The notes below the pieces were generated by a model. The model had not been told where the DNA came from. It saw nothing but the letters and a program-made list of their open reading frames with translations, and made no database searches. This document shows, piece by piece, positions 16,873 to 25,663 of a stretch of 64,000 nt of DNA. The stretch is taken from assembly GCF_900110375.1 (NCBI RefSeq), contig NZ_FODN01000001.1, forward strand, positions 744,001 to 808,000, given 5' to 3'. The position numbers and the translations under genes were made by a program. The DNA comes from Flavobacterium sinopsychrotolerans (GTDB lineage Bacteria > Bacteroidota > Bacteroidia > Flavobacteriales > Flavobacteriaceae). Position 1 is the stretch's first letter. Each line of letters opens with the position of its first letter.

Positions 16873-18675
16873 TTAATTTTCATTTGTTGCCTTGTAAAAT
16901 TCGGTAATTTTTTTGGCTTTTGATGTACCTATGACATCAGAAATTTCTTTTTCTGTTGCTAATTTCAATCTTTTAACACTTTTAAAGTGTTGAATCAAAG
17001 CCAACATAGTTTTTTCTCCAATGCCAGGAATGGATTCTATCGAAGAATTCAGTGCTGCTTTACTTCTTTTATCTCTGTGATGCGTAATCCCAAAACGGTG
17101 TGCTTCGTTTCGCAATTGTTGAATTATTTTCAGTGTCTCTGATTTTTTATCTAAATACAACGGGATAGAATCTCCGGGATAAAACAGCTCTTCCAGTCTT
17201 TTGGCAATACCAATTATAGCAATCTTTCCTCTAAGACCCAATTCATCAATGCTTTTCAATGCCGATGACAATTGCCCTTTTCCACCATCAATAATTATTA
17301 AATTGGGTAATGGTTCATTTTCGTCCAGTAATCGTTTGTATCTTCTGTAAACCACTTCGGTCATCGAAGCAAAATCGTCCGGTCCTTCGACTGTTTTTAT
17401 ATTAAAGTGACGATAATCCTTTTTGCTGGGTTTTCCATCTTTAAAAACTACACAAGCCGCCACAGGATTTGTTCCTTGAATATTCGAGTTGTCAAAACAT
17501 TCAATGTGTCGTGGCTCCACCGGCAATCGCAAGTCTTTTTGCATTTGCGCCATAATCCTTTTCGTATGGCGATCAGGATCTACAATTTGCAATTGTTTGA
17601 GTTGTTCGATTCGGTAAAACTTAGCGTTTCGGATTGACAAATCCAAAATTTGTTTTTTATCTCCCAGTTGCGGAACGGTAATTTTTATATTCTCCCCCAA
17701 GTCCACATGAAAAGGAACAATAACTTCCCTAGACAGCAAATGAAAACGCTCTCGCAGTTCGATAATCGCCAATTCTAATAATTCCTCATCAGTTTCGTCA
17801 AGTTTCTTTTTGATTTCCATCGTGTGCGAACGAATAATCGAACCGTGAGAAATTTGCAGGAAATTCACATAGGCCGCACTTTCATCTGAAACAATAGAAA
17901 AGACATCAATATTGGTGATTTTTGGATTTACAATCGTAGATCTTGATTGGTAATTCTCTAAAATTTCTATTTTTTCTTTTATTTTCTGCGCTTCTTCAAA
18001 ATGCATGTCAGCGGCCAAACTGGTCATAACACGTTTGAAATCTTTCATACTCTCTTTGAAATTTCCCTTCAGGATTTCGCGAATCGCATCGACTTGCTTT
18101 TGGTACTTTTCTAACGTCTCATGCCCTTCACAAGGCCCCATACAATTGCCAATATGATATTCAAGACAAACTTTGAATTTCCCGCTTTCGATATTACTTT
18201 TACTCAAATCGTAATTGCAAGTCCGCAGCGGATACAGTTCTTTAATAAGTTCTAGAATAGTACTTACTGTTTTGAAACTGGTGTAAGGACCAAAATATTC
18301 CGACCCGTCTTTGACCATCCTTCGGGTTGCAAAAATGCGCGAAAAAGGCTCTTTCTTGATACACAACCACGGATAACTTTTATCATCCCGCAATAACACA
18401 TTGTAACGCGGCTGCAGGGTTTTTATCAGATTATTTTCTAACAAAAGCGCATCGGTTTCAGTAGGAACCACAATGTGTTTTATCGTGACAATTTTCTTTA
18501 CGAGCACATTGGTTTTGGCCGTATCATGAATTTTATTGAAATAAGAAGAAACTCGCTTTTTAAGATTTTTGGCTTTGCCCACATACAAAATTTTCCCTTC
18601 TTTGTCGTAATATTGGTATACGCCGGGATTATCAGGCAAGGTTTGGATTTGTAGGGCTAAAGTTGTTGGATTCAT
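16873..18675 (-). CDS. uvrC: UvrABC system protein C (excinuclease subunit)
   Basis: A 600-residue nucleotide-excision-repair nuclease that makes both cuts around a lesion handed over by UvrAB. The GIY-YIG domain is at about 15-95 (GVYQYYDKEGKILYVGKAKNLKKRV); Cys-rich and UVR segments lie near 170-240; the RNase H-like half includes ECFDNSNIQG and IDGGKGQLSSA; the HhH tail is SIPGIGEKTMLALIQHFKS. A well-spaced promoter (18680-18711) ends only 4 bases before the ATG, which suggests an almost leaderless mRNA. The patatin gene follows in the same direction. Confidence 0.95.
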   Translation of the reverse strand: MNPTTLALQIQTLPDNPGVYQYYDKEGKILYVGKAKNLKKRVSSYFNKIHDTAKTNVLVKKIVTIKHIVVPTETDALLLENNLIKTLQPRYNVLLRDDKSYPWLCIKKEPFSRIFATRRMVKDGSEYFGPYTSFKTVSTILELIKELYPLRTCNYDLSKSNIESGKFKVCLEYHIGNCMGPCEGHETLEKYQKQVDAIREILKGNFKESMKDFKRVMTSLAADMHFEEAQKIKEKIEILENYQSRSTIVNPKITNIDVFSIVSDESAAYVNFLQISHGSIIRSHTMEIKKKLDETDEELLELAIIELRERFHLLSREVIVPFHVDLGENIKITVPQLGDKKQILDLSIRNAKFYRIEQLKQLQIVDPDRHTKRIMAQMQKDLRLPVEPRHIECFDNSNIQGTNPVAACVVFKDGKPSKKDYRHFNIKTVEGPDDFASMTEVVYRRYKRLLDENEPLPNLIIIDGGKGQLSSALKSIDELGLRGKIAIIGIAKRLEELFYPGDSIPLYLDKKSETLKIIQQLRNEAHRFGITHHRDKRSKAALNSSIESIPGIGEKTMLALIQHFKSVKRLKLATEKEISDVIGTSKAKKITEFYKATNEN

Positions 18676-18679
18676 GTAA

Positions 18680-18711
18680 CAAAGTTAATCTCAAAAATCC
18701 CCAAATACAAA
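18680..18711 (-). promoter_or_regulatory. uvrC promoter with both -33 and -7 boxes
   Basis: The minus strand reads TTTG, a 20-base spacer, then TAACTTTG. This is the best two-box match to the Bacteroidota consensus I found here. Transcription would start within a few bases of the uvrC ATG. Confidence 0.5.
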
Positions 18712-18802
18712 TCAATGTTCTTGAAATCTTACTGAAGAAAATTTTATCGAAATTTTAGTTTCTAATTCGTTATTATCCTTATTTTTATGCTTTCAAGAAC
18801 CT

Positions 18803-19786
18803 ATGATAAAAATTAATACCACACCTATTGTTCTTTTTGGCGAAAGCATAAATCCGGGCGAAAGCAAAACTATCAATGTCGAAATTGCCAGACTGCACAC
18901 CACTACAAAACTGAACATCCCTATTATAGTAAGACGCTCCAAGTTTCAAGGTCCCGTTGTTCTTTTCTCAGCAGGGATTCATGGTGACGAAATCAATGGA
19001 GTCGAAATCGTAAGACAGCTCATTTACAAAAAAATAAACAAGCCAAAAAGAGGTACAATCATTTGTATTCCAATAATTAACGTATACGGATTTGTCAATA
19101 AATCCAGAGAATTTCCAGATGGTCGAGATTTAAACCGCGTTTTTCCCGGAAGCAAAACGGGTTCTTTGGCCAGCCGATTTGCATTTCATATTTTAGCTGA
19201 AATCATGCCCTTAGTAGAATATGCTGTCGATTTTCATGCCGGTGGAGCCAGCCGTTTCAACGCACCACAAATCAGAATAGCACATAATAATGCTGATTTA
19301 AAAATTCTTGCTGATGTTTTTAATGCACCTTTCACCTTATATTCCAGAAATATAATGGGATCTTTTAGGAGTTCCAGCGAAAGAATGGACGTCAAAATGT
19401 TACTTTTTGAAGGCGGAAAATCATTAGATATTAATAATGATATCGCCGAGGAAGGCATAAATGGAGCAAAGCGCCTGCTTAAACATCTTGACATGCTAGA
19501 TTTAAAACATACAGCCGTACAACAAAAATCCAACACGATTTATATTGAAAAATCTGGTTGGATACGCGCCAAATGCTCCGGATTATTACACGATTTTAAT
19601 ACGATAGGGAAATTTGTAAAAAAAGGAACTATTCTTGCCACCATAACTGATCCGTACGGAAAATTTGAACGAAAAGTAAAAGCGCCAAACGACGGCTATA
19701 TCATCAATGCCAATCATTCACCAATTGTGTATGAAGGCGATGCTATTTATCATTTGTCGAATGCTCTTGGAGAAGAAGGAGAATAA
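18803..19786 (+). CDS. Succinylglutamate desuccinylase/aspartoacylase family protein (M14-like)
   Basis: A 327-residue zinc carboxypeptidase-like protein. The metal site is visible as GIHGDEINGVE (HxxE) and VDFHAGG (second His); REFPDGRDLNRVFPG supplies the substrate-binding Arg region. The C-terminal third (about 245-320) looks like a biotinyl/lipoyl-like barrel (GLLHDFNTIGKFVKKGTIL). Such proteins remove acyl groups from amino acids, but the substrate is not fixed by sequence. In other Bacteroidota relatives stand beside rimK; no rimK is present here. The 5-formyl-THF cyclo-ligase gene follows 10 bases later, so the two are an operon. Confidence 0.82.
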   Translation: MIKINTTPIVLFGESINPGESKTINVEIARLHTTTKLNIPIIVRRSKFQGPVVLFSAGIHGDEINGVEIVRQLIYKKINKPKRGTIICIPIINVYGFVNKSREFPDGRDLNRVFPGSKTGSLASRFAFHILAEIMPLVEYAVDFHAGGASRFNAPQIRIAHNNADLKILADVFNAPFTLYSRNIMGSFRSSSERMDVKMLLFEGGKSLDINNDIAEEGINGAKRLLKHLDMLDLKHTAVQQKSNTIYIEKSGWIRAKCSGLLHDFNTIGKFVKKGTILATITDPYGKFERKVKAPNDGYIINANHSPIVYEGDAIYHLSNALGEEGE

Positions 19787-19796
19787 AATATTTAAA

Positions 19797-20360
19797 ATGA
19801 ACAAGACAGACTTACGACAAAAATACAAAGCCTTACGAAATTCACTTTCTGAAAATGAATTGGAAGAAATGAGTTTGGCTGTAGCCAATAAAATACTGAC
19901 ACTCCCGCTTTGGGAAAAAACTTATTTTCATGTTTTCCTTCCCATAACAGAACAAAAGGAAGTCAATACAGAATTTATTTTACACTTATTGTCCGGAAAA
20001 GACAAAGAAATTATTGTTTCCAAAGCTGATTTTACAACCAGGAACATGACTCATTTCCTATTGACAGATAATACTAAAATCAAGAAAAATGAATACAACA
20101 TTCCGGAACCTGTAGATGGTATTGAAGTTCCCTCAAATAAGATTGATGTAGTTTTTGTTCCGCTTTTGGCTTTCGATAAAAAAGGGCATCGCGTGGGTTA
20201 CGGCAAAGGGTTTTACGATAAATTTTTATCAGAATGTAAATCGGATATAATCAAAATTGGACTGTCTTTCTTCGAACCTGAAGAAATTATTAAAGATGTA
20301 TTTGAAGCTGATGTACAATTGGATTATTGCGTGACGCCAAATTCAATTCACTCGTTTTAA
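19797..20360 (+). CDS. 5-Formyltetrahydrofolate cyclo-ligase
   Basis: A 187-residue enzyme that uses ATP to convert 5-formyl-THF to 5,10-methenyl-THF, returning stored folate to one-carbon metabolism. The N-terminal KTDLRQKYKALRNSLS region and the C-terminal VFVPLLAFDKKGHRVGYGKGFYDKFL (the ATP/Mg-binding GxGxGYYD-like motif) define the family. The start was set at 19797 (MNKTDLRQKY), because the longer frame from 19707 overlaps the upstream gene by 80 bases. It is cotranscribed with the desuccinylase-like gene. Confidence 0.9.
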   Translation: MNKTDLRQKYKALRNSLSENELEEMSLAVANKILTLPLWEKTYFHVFLPITEQKEVNTEFILHLLSGKDKEIIVSKADFTTRNMTHFLLTDNTKIKKNEYNIPEPVDGIEVPSNKIDVVFVPLLAFDKKGHRVGYGKGFYDKFLSECKSDIIKIGLSFFEPEEIIKDVFEADVQLDYCVTPNSIHSF

Positions 20361-20403
20361 TTTGGAATGCGTACTTTCGCAGCAGATACAATCAAAATAA
20401 TAT

Positions 20404-20601
20404 ATGAGAACATTCAAAAATTCAAGATTTGCAGTAAGCGTTATGGTTATTTTATTCGCAGTTTCCTTTTCAAATTGCAGCATCCAAACCGGAACCAGCA
20501 GATCAAGTTATAAAGCTAAAAAACTTCCTCCAGGACAAGCTAAAAAAATATATGGTGGAAAAAGTGCAAAACGATATGCACCGGGACACAACAAAAATTA
20601 A
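20404..20601 (+). CDS. Small exported lipoprotein-like protein
   Basis: A 65-residue protein. A hydrophobic leader ends in a lipobox-like SFSNC, so Cys25 would be lipidated. The short mature part is basic, with the motif LPPGQAKKIYGGKSAKRYAPGH. Bacteroidota encode many such peptides, often mislabelled 'quinol oxidase subunit 4'; nothing here supports an oxidase role. It follows the cyclo-ligase gene by 43 bases and ends at a strong terminator. Confidence 0.65.
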   Translation: MRTFKNSRFAVSVMVILFAVSFSNCSIQTGTSRSSYKAKKLPPGQAKKIYGGKSAKRYAPGHNKN

Positions 20602-20602
20602 T

Positions 20603-20641
20603 AAAAAAAAGACCTGTTCAAATCATGAACAGGTCTTTTTG
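20603..20641. terminator. Bidirectional terminator between the small lipoprotein gene and lspA
   Basis: Perfect stem AAAGACCTGTTCA / TGAACAGGTCTTT with A and T runs. It serves the converging genes on both strands. Confidence 0.85.
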
Positions 20642-20662
20642 TATAGGGTAAAAACGCTGAAT

Positions 20663-21262
20663 CTAATTGTGATGAAATGCTTTTTTATTAAAGAAAATCA
20701 AGATTCCAACTCCGGTAGAAATCGCCATATCAGCAATGTTGAAAATGGCATTGAAAAAAGTAAATTCTCTTCCACCCCAAATTGGCAACCAACTTGGTAG
20801 ATTTCCATGCCAAAAGGGAAAGTAAAACATATCTACTACTTTTCCGTGAAACCAAGTTCCATAAGGTTGATCCGAAAAGAGAGTGGCTAATTGTTGTTGA
20901 CTGTCGTCAAAAATAACACCATAGAAAACAGAATCAATAATATTTCCGAAAGCACCGGCTAAAATCAATGAAATAGCTACGATTAAATAATTGGAACTGT
21001 GTTTTCTTTCAACAGAATCCCACAACCAATATCCAATTCCACCTACAGCCACCAATCTAAAAAGGGTTAGGAATAATTTTCCGTATGCACCCGGAATTTC
21101 AGTTCCCCAAGCCATTCCTTCATTTTCTATAAAAAGAATTTTGAACCATTTGAATACTTCAACTTCTTCGCCTAATATAAAATTAGTTTTAATGTATATT
21201 TTGGAAACTTGATCAACAAGCAATAAGATAAAAATAAGGAGATACGCTTTTCGTAATGACAT
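20663..21262 (-). CDS. lspA: Lipoprotein signal peptidase (signal peptidase II)
   Basis: A 199-residue inner-membrane aspartyl protease that removes signal peptides from diacylglyceryl prolipoproteins. It has four membrane helices and the conserved catalytic pair Asp110 (FGNIIDSVFYG) and Asp178 (FNIADMAIS). The loop between them is long, as in other Bacteroidota. It sits downstream of dksA-like and ileS genes in the order common in many bacteria (ileS-lspA), but a terminator and a separate promoter box (21282-21289) lie in front, so it is probably expressed independently. Confidence 0.93.
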   Translation of the reverse strand: MSLRKAYLLIFILLLVDQVSKIYIKTNFILGEEVEVFKWFKILFIENEGMAWGTEIPGAYGKLFLTLFRLVAVGGIGYWLWDSVERKHSSNYLIVAISLILAGAFGNIIDSVFYGVIFDDSQQQLATLFSDQPYGTWFHGKVVDMFYFPFWHGNLPSWLPIWGGREFTFFNAIFNIADMAISTGVGILIFFNKKAFHHN

Positions 21263-21281
21263 TTTATAAATTTTAATGGCG

Positions 21282-21289
21282 CAAAAATA
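21282..21289 (-). promoter_or_regulatory. -7 promoter box of lspA
   Basis: The minus strand reads TATTTTTG, about 20 bases upstream of the lspA start and just after the dksA-like gene's terminator. Confidence 0.4.
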
Positions 21290-21306
21290 ACAATTTAATC
21301 AAAAAA

Positions 21307-21326
21307 AACGCTCCATTAGGAGCGTT
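21307..21326 (-). terminator. Terminator after the dksA-like gene
   Basis: Stem AACGCTCC / GGAGCGTT with a 4-base loop. It is followed on the minus strand by a run of T. Confidence 0.8.
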
Positions 21327-21347
21327 AAATATTACACAACAAGTAGT

Positions 21348-21728
21348 TTATCTTTGCAAATTTTTTGCCTCAATACTCATTGTTGCATGAGGAACGATTT
21401 TTAATCTTTCTTTCCCAATTAGTTTGCCTGTAACTTTACACACGCCGTATGTTTTATTTTCTACACGGAAAAGTGCATTTTTCAAATCACGAATAAACTT
21501 TTCCTGACGTATTGCCAGTTGAGAATTTGCTTCTTTAGACATTGTTTCGCTTCCCTCTTCAAATGCTTTAAAGGTAGGCGAAGTATCGTCAGTTCCATTA
21601 TTCAAATCATTCATGTATGCACTTTTTATCAGATCTAAATCAGCTTGTGCTTTTTGAATTTTGTTCAGGATTATCTCTTTGAACTCTGCTAAATCAGCGT
21701 CAGAGTACCTTGTTGCTTCATCTACCAT
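21348..21728 (-). CDS. TraR/DksA family protein without a full zinc finger
   Basis: A 126-residue protein: a long helical hairpin (about 10-90) and a C-terminal globular part where DksA has a four-Cys zinc finger. Here only one Cys remains (YGVCKVTGKLI), so zinc is not expected to bind. The end VPHATMSIEAKNL is typical of Bacteroidota members. By analogy it would enter the RNA polymerase secondary channel; that is inference. It starts 6 bases after the ileS stop, so it is cotranscribed with ileS, and it ends at a terminator. Confidence 0.8.
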   Translation of the reverse strand: MVDEATRYSDADLAEFKEIILNKIQKAQADLDLIKSAYMNDLNNGTDDTSPTFKAFEEGSETMSKEANSQLAIRQEKFIRDLKNALFRVENKTYGVCKVTGKLIGKERLKIVPHATMSIEAKNLQR

Positions 21729-21734
21729 TTTGTA

Positions 21735-24700
21735 TTATTTTGAAATTAAAATCATTGTTTTTATATCGTCAAATTCAATTTCTGTCCCGTTTTCTAATTC
21801 ATCTACAAAAACCAAATCACTGGTTAATGTTTCTGATTTTATATACGCTTCATTTTCAAGAATAGCCTCTTCTAAAATTCCGTTTCTCTTCAATTGAACT
21901 TTAATTTTATCAGTAACTTCAAATCCGGAATCTTTACGGATATTCTGGATTCTGTTTACCAATTCTCTGGCAATTCCTTCTTGTTTTAAAGCTGGTGAAA
22001 TTGTAATATCCAGTGCAACCGTTATTCCGTTTGAGTTGGCTACCAACCAACCTTCAATATCCTGTGATGTAATTTCTACATCTTCTAAAGTTAAAATTAC
22101 GTTATTTCCTGCAATAACAATATTTAGACTTCCTTCCTTATCCAATTGGCTGATTTGCTCTTTTGAAAACCCTTGTATTTCCTTAGAAATCAAGCCCATA
22201 TCCTTCCCAAAACGAGGTCCAAGCGCCTTAAAATTAGGCTTAATCTGTTTCACCAAAACACCGGAAGCATCATCCAAAAGTACGATTTCTTTCACGTTTA
22301 CCTCTGCTTTTATAAGGTCGGAAACAGCTTCAATTTCAGCTCTTTGATTGTCGTCAAGTACTGGAATCATTACCTTCTGCAAGGGTTGACGCACCTTTAT
22401 CATTTCCTTTTTTCGGAGTGATAAAACCAATGATGAAATGGTTTGTGCTTTCTGCATTTTGCTCTCTAACATTTTATTAACATAGTTGTCAACCGAAATT
22501 GGAAACTCCGCCAAATGTACACTGTCATATTTTTCCGACTGTGTTGCTAAAGTTAAATCTCTGTAAAGTTTGTCCATAAAGAACGGAGCGATTGGCGCAC
22601 CCAGTTTACTTATAGTTAACAAACAAGTATATAAAGTTTGATAAGCAGCGATTTTGTCCTGCGCATATTCCCCTTTCCAGAAGCGTCTTCTGCACAAACG
22701 AACGTACCAGTTACTCAAGTTTTCCTGTACAAATTCTGAAATCGCTCGAGCTGCTTTCGTTGGCTCATAATCCGCATAAAAACCATCTACTTCTTTGATC
22801 AAAGTGTTCAGTTCTGACATGATCCATTGGTCAATTTCCGGTCTTTCGTTCAACGGAATTTCCGCTTCTTCGAATTTGAAACCATCAATATTTGCATACA
22901 AACTAAAGAATGAATACGTATTGTATAAAGTTCCAAAGAATTTTCTTCGCACCTCAGCAATTCCTTCTAAATCAAATTTCAGATTGTCCCAAGGATTCGC
23001 ATTCGATATCATGTACCAACGCGTCGCATCGGGACCATATTCTTTTAAGGTTTCAAATGGATCTGCGGCATTCCCTAAACGTTTGGACATTTTTTGCCCG
23101 TTTTTGTCTAAAACCAATCCGTTTGAAACTACATTTTTATAGGCCACTTTATCGAAAACTAATGTTCCAATGGCGTGTAAGGTATAAAACCAGCCGCGTG
23201 TTTGATCCACTCCTTCTGCAATAAAATCAGCAGGAAAATCTTTGTTTTCGTCAATTTTATCTTTGTTTTCAAAAGGATAATGCCATTGCGCATAGGGCAT
23301 AGAACCCGAATCAAACCAAACGTCAATTAAGTCCGCTTCACGCGTCATTGGTTTGCCAGAAGCAGAAACCAACGTGATTTCATCGACTACATTTTTATGC
23401 AAATCAACTAAATCATAATTAGATTCTGCCATATTTCCAATTTCGAAACCTTTGAAAGGATTTTCTTTTTGGAAACCGGCAGCGATAGATTTTTCAATTT
23501 CGTTGTATAATTCTTCAACAGAACCTATTAAAATTTCTTCTTGTTTGTCTTCGGTTCTCCAAATTGGCAATGGAATTCCCCAGAATCTTGAACGGGATAA
23601 ATTCCAGTCATTGGCATTTTTCAACCAATTCCCAAAACGTCCTTCTCCAGTCGCTTTTGGCTTCCAGTTGATGGTTTCGTTCAAGTCAAACATTCTGTCT
23701 TTAACTTCAGAAATTTTTATAAACCATGAATCCAAAGGATAATATAAAATAGGCTTGTCTGTTCTCCAGCAATGTGGGTAACTGTGCACATATTTCTCTA
23801 CTTTAAACGCTCTGTTTTCTTCTTTTAATCGAATGGCGATTTCAACATCTACGGAACGTTCCGGCGCTTCACCTTCGTTATAATATTCGTTTTTTACATA
23901 TTTACCGGCATATTCTCCCACGTGCGAAGTGAATTTTCCTTGTAAATCTACTAACGGAACCGGAGTTCCATTTTCGTCAAGAACCAACATCGGCGGGATC
24001 TCTGGCGTAGCTTCTTTAGCTACTTTTGCATCATCAGCACCAAATGTTGGCGCCGTGTGTACAATTCCTGTTCCGTCTTCGGTAGTTACAAAATCCCCTG
24101 AAATCACTCTAAAAGCATCTTCTGGATTTTGGTATGGTAAAACAAATGGCAATAATTGTTCGTAACGAATATCAACTAAATCAGCTCCTTTGCATTCCGC
24201 CAAAACCTGATAAGGAATTTTCTTGTCGCCTTCTTTGAAATTTTCAAAATCAGCTGGCTCATTACTTTCGAAGAACCCTTTCCCGAATTGTTTTCCAACT
24301 AAATTCTTAGCCAAAATCAATGTTGCCGGACGAAACGTATATTGATTGAATGTTTTTACTAAAGCGTATTCAATTTTTGGACCTACAGTCAAAGCGGTAT
24401 TACTTGGCAATGTCCAAGGTGTTGTCGTCCAAGCTAAGATAAAAACTTCGTCTAAATCCAACGCTTCTAACTTATAATGCAGTAAATTATTCGAACTGAT
24501 GTAATCGTAAAACTTTGAGAATAACAACTCTTTGTACGCGTCAATCACTTTAAATTGTGCCACAACCGTAGTATCCGTTACATCACGGTAACTTCCAGGT
24601 TGGTTCACTTCATGCGACGATAATCCTGTTCCTGCTTTTGGAGAATACGGCTGAATCGTGTAACCCTTGTACATCAAATCCTTGTTGTAGATTTGTTTCA

Positions 24701-25193
24701 AAATCCACCAAACCGTTTCCATGTATTTGGATTTATAGGTCACATACGGATCTTCCATATCTACCCAATAGCCCATTTTTTCGGTCAAATCATTCCATAC
24801 ATCCGTATAACGCATCACGGTTTTTTTACACGCTTCGTTATATTCTTCGATGGAAATGGTTTTCCCAATATCTTCTTTGGTGATTCCTAATTCTTTTTCG
24901 GTACCTAATTCCACAGGCAAACCATGCGTATCCCAGCCTGCTTTACGCTTTACTTGGAACCCTTTTTGAGTTTTATATCTGCAAAAAATATCTTTAATTG
25001 CACGCGCCATTACGTGGTGAATTCCCGGTAATCCATTTGCCGAAGGCGGCCCTTCAAAAAACACGAATGGTGGGTTTCCTTCACGAGTGGTTACGCTTTT
25101 CTCGAATATATTTTCTTTCTTCCAAAAATCCAGAACTTCTGACGCCACAGTTGGTAAGTCAAGTCCTTTGTATTCAGTAAATTTTGTGCTCAT
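21735..25193 (-). CDS. ileS: Isoleucine--tRNA ligase
   Basis: A 1152-residue class I synthetase that charges tRNA-Ile. The HIGH-type motif is in GLPGIHHVMARAIKD (about residue 55), the KMSKS loop is KNGQKMSKRLG, and the editing domain lies between them (WTTTPWTLPSNTALTVG, the GTGIVHTAPTFGADD hydrolytic region). The length and the divergent C-terminal domain fit the longer IleRS type found in Bacteroidota, some of which resist mupirocin; that property is not shown by the sequence alone. First gene of ileS-dksA-like. Confidence 0.96.
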   Translation of the reverse strand: MSTKFTEYKGLDLPTVASEVLDFWKKENIFEKSVTTREGNPPFVFFEGPPSANGLPGIHHVMARAIKDIFCRYKTQKGFQVKRKAGWDTHGLPVELGTEKELGITKEDIGKTISIEEYNEACKKTVMRYTDVWNDLTEKMGYWVDMEDPYVTYKSKYMETVWWILKQIYNKDLMYKGYTIQPYSPKAGTGLSSHEVNQPGSYRDVTDTTVVAQFKVIDAYKELLFSKFYDYISSNNLLHYKLEALDLDEVFILAWTTTPWTLPSNTALTVGPKIEYALVKTFNQYTFRPATLILAKNLVGKQFGKGFFESNEPADFENFKEGDKKIPYQVLAECKGADLVDIRYEQLLPFVLPYQNPEDAFRVISGDFVTTEDGTGIVHTAPTFGADDAKVAKEATPEIPPMLVLDENGTPVPLVDLQGKFTSHVGEYAGKYVKNEYYNEGEAPERSVDVEIAIRLKEENRAFKVEKYVHSYPHCWRTDKPILYYPLDSWFIKISEVKDRMFDLNETINWKPKATGEGRFGNWLKNANDWNLSRSRFWGIPLPIWRTEDKQEEILIGSVEELYNEIEKSIAAGFQKENPFKGFEIGNMAESNYDLVDLHKNVVDEITLVSASGKPMTREADLIDVWFDSGSMPYAQWHYPFENKDKIDENKDFPADFIAEGVDQTRGWFYTLHAIGTLVFDKVAYKNVVSNGLVLDKNGQKMSKRLGNAADPFETLKEYGPDATRWYMISNANPWDNLKFDLEGIAEVRRKFFGTLYNTYSFFSLYANIDGFKFEEAEIPLNERPEIDQWIMSELNTLIKEVDGFYADYEPTKAARAISEFVQENLSNWYVRLCRRRFWKGEYAQDKIAAYQTLYTCLLTISKLGAPIAPFFMDKLYRDLTLATQSEKYDSVHLAEFPISVDNYVNKMLESKMQKAQTISSLVLSLRKKEMIKVRQPLQKVMIPVLDDNQRAEIEAVSDLIKAEVNVKEIVLLDDASGVLVKQIKPNFKALGPRFGKDMGLISKEIQGFSKEQISQLDKEGSLNIVIAGNNVILTLEDVEITSQDIEGWLVANSNGITVALDITISPALKQEGIARELVNRIQNIRKDSGFEVTDKIKVQLKRNGILEEAILENEAYIKSETLTSDLVFVDELENGTEIEFDDIKTMILISK

Positions 25194-25322
25194 TTTATCC
25201 TTTTCTAAATCGAGGTGCGAAAGTAAGGAATTTTGAATAAAAGAAAGAAAAGATGAGAGAAAATAGACAAAATTGATTAGAGAATTCGATAAAATTCATA
25301 ATAAGTCCGACAACATTCTATT

Positions 25323-25370
25323 TTAAGCAAAAACTTCTTTTAAAACGTCTAATGATTTCGGTTTTTTGAA
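25323..25370 (-). pseudogene. Relic of a recO 3' end (direct repeat of 26228-26275)
   Basis: Read on the minus strand this 48-base stretch encodes FKKPKSLDVLKEVFA and a stop, almost the same as the end of recO (FKKPKSLDVLKEVFS). DNA identity is 41 of 48. Five of the seven changes are silent third-position changes; the other two alter only the last residue. Upstream of it the frame meets a TAG within three codons, so no gene remains. The 905 bp between the repeats hold the XRE/membrane cassette. The pattern fits insertion or allelic replacement at the recO tail. Confidence 0.7.
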
Positions 25371-25459
25371 TTTTAATTCCTACTGAATCTTATAAAGCAT
25401 AATTGTTTTTAAAGACTTTATATTCAATAGAATTCTTATAAATTTGAAGAATTTAACAC

Positions 25460-25663
25460 TTATTTGTCATCATCATCCAGCTCGAAAAAATCATTAACTG
25501 ATTTCCCAAACAACCTTGATAATTTTAACGCCAGAACTGTTGATGGCACAAAACGATTGGTTTCAATTGAATTGATTGTTTGCCTGGAAACGCCTATTTT
25601 CTCCGCTAATTCCTCTTGGGTCAAATTTAAAATGGCGCGTTCTATTTTTAGTCTATTCTTCAT
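25460..25663 (-). CDS. Small XRE-type helix-turn-helix regulator
   Basis: A 67-residue protein that is almost entirely one HTH_3 domain: LTQEELAEKIGVSRQTINSIETNRF gives both helices of the DNA-binding motif, and FEL plus an acidic tail ends it. This compact type (similar to firmicute YozG/Cro-like regulators) often pairs with a membrane protein. Its start overlaps the end of the upstream membrane gene by 11 bases, so the two form one operon and probably one functional unit. It lies inside the segment bracketed by recO-tail repeats, which suggests horizontal arrival. Confidence 0.85.
   Translation of the reverse strand: MKNRLKIERAILNLTQEELAEKIGVSRQTINSIETNRFVPSTVLALKLSRLFGKSVNDFFELDDDDK

Noticed and set aside
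20404..20601. Labelling the small lipoprotein as a quinol oxidase subunit
   Set aside because: No oxidase genes or membrane helices fit; the label seems to be a propagated error.
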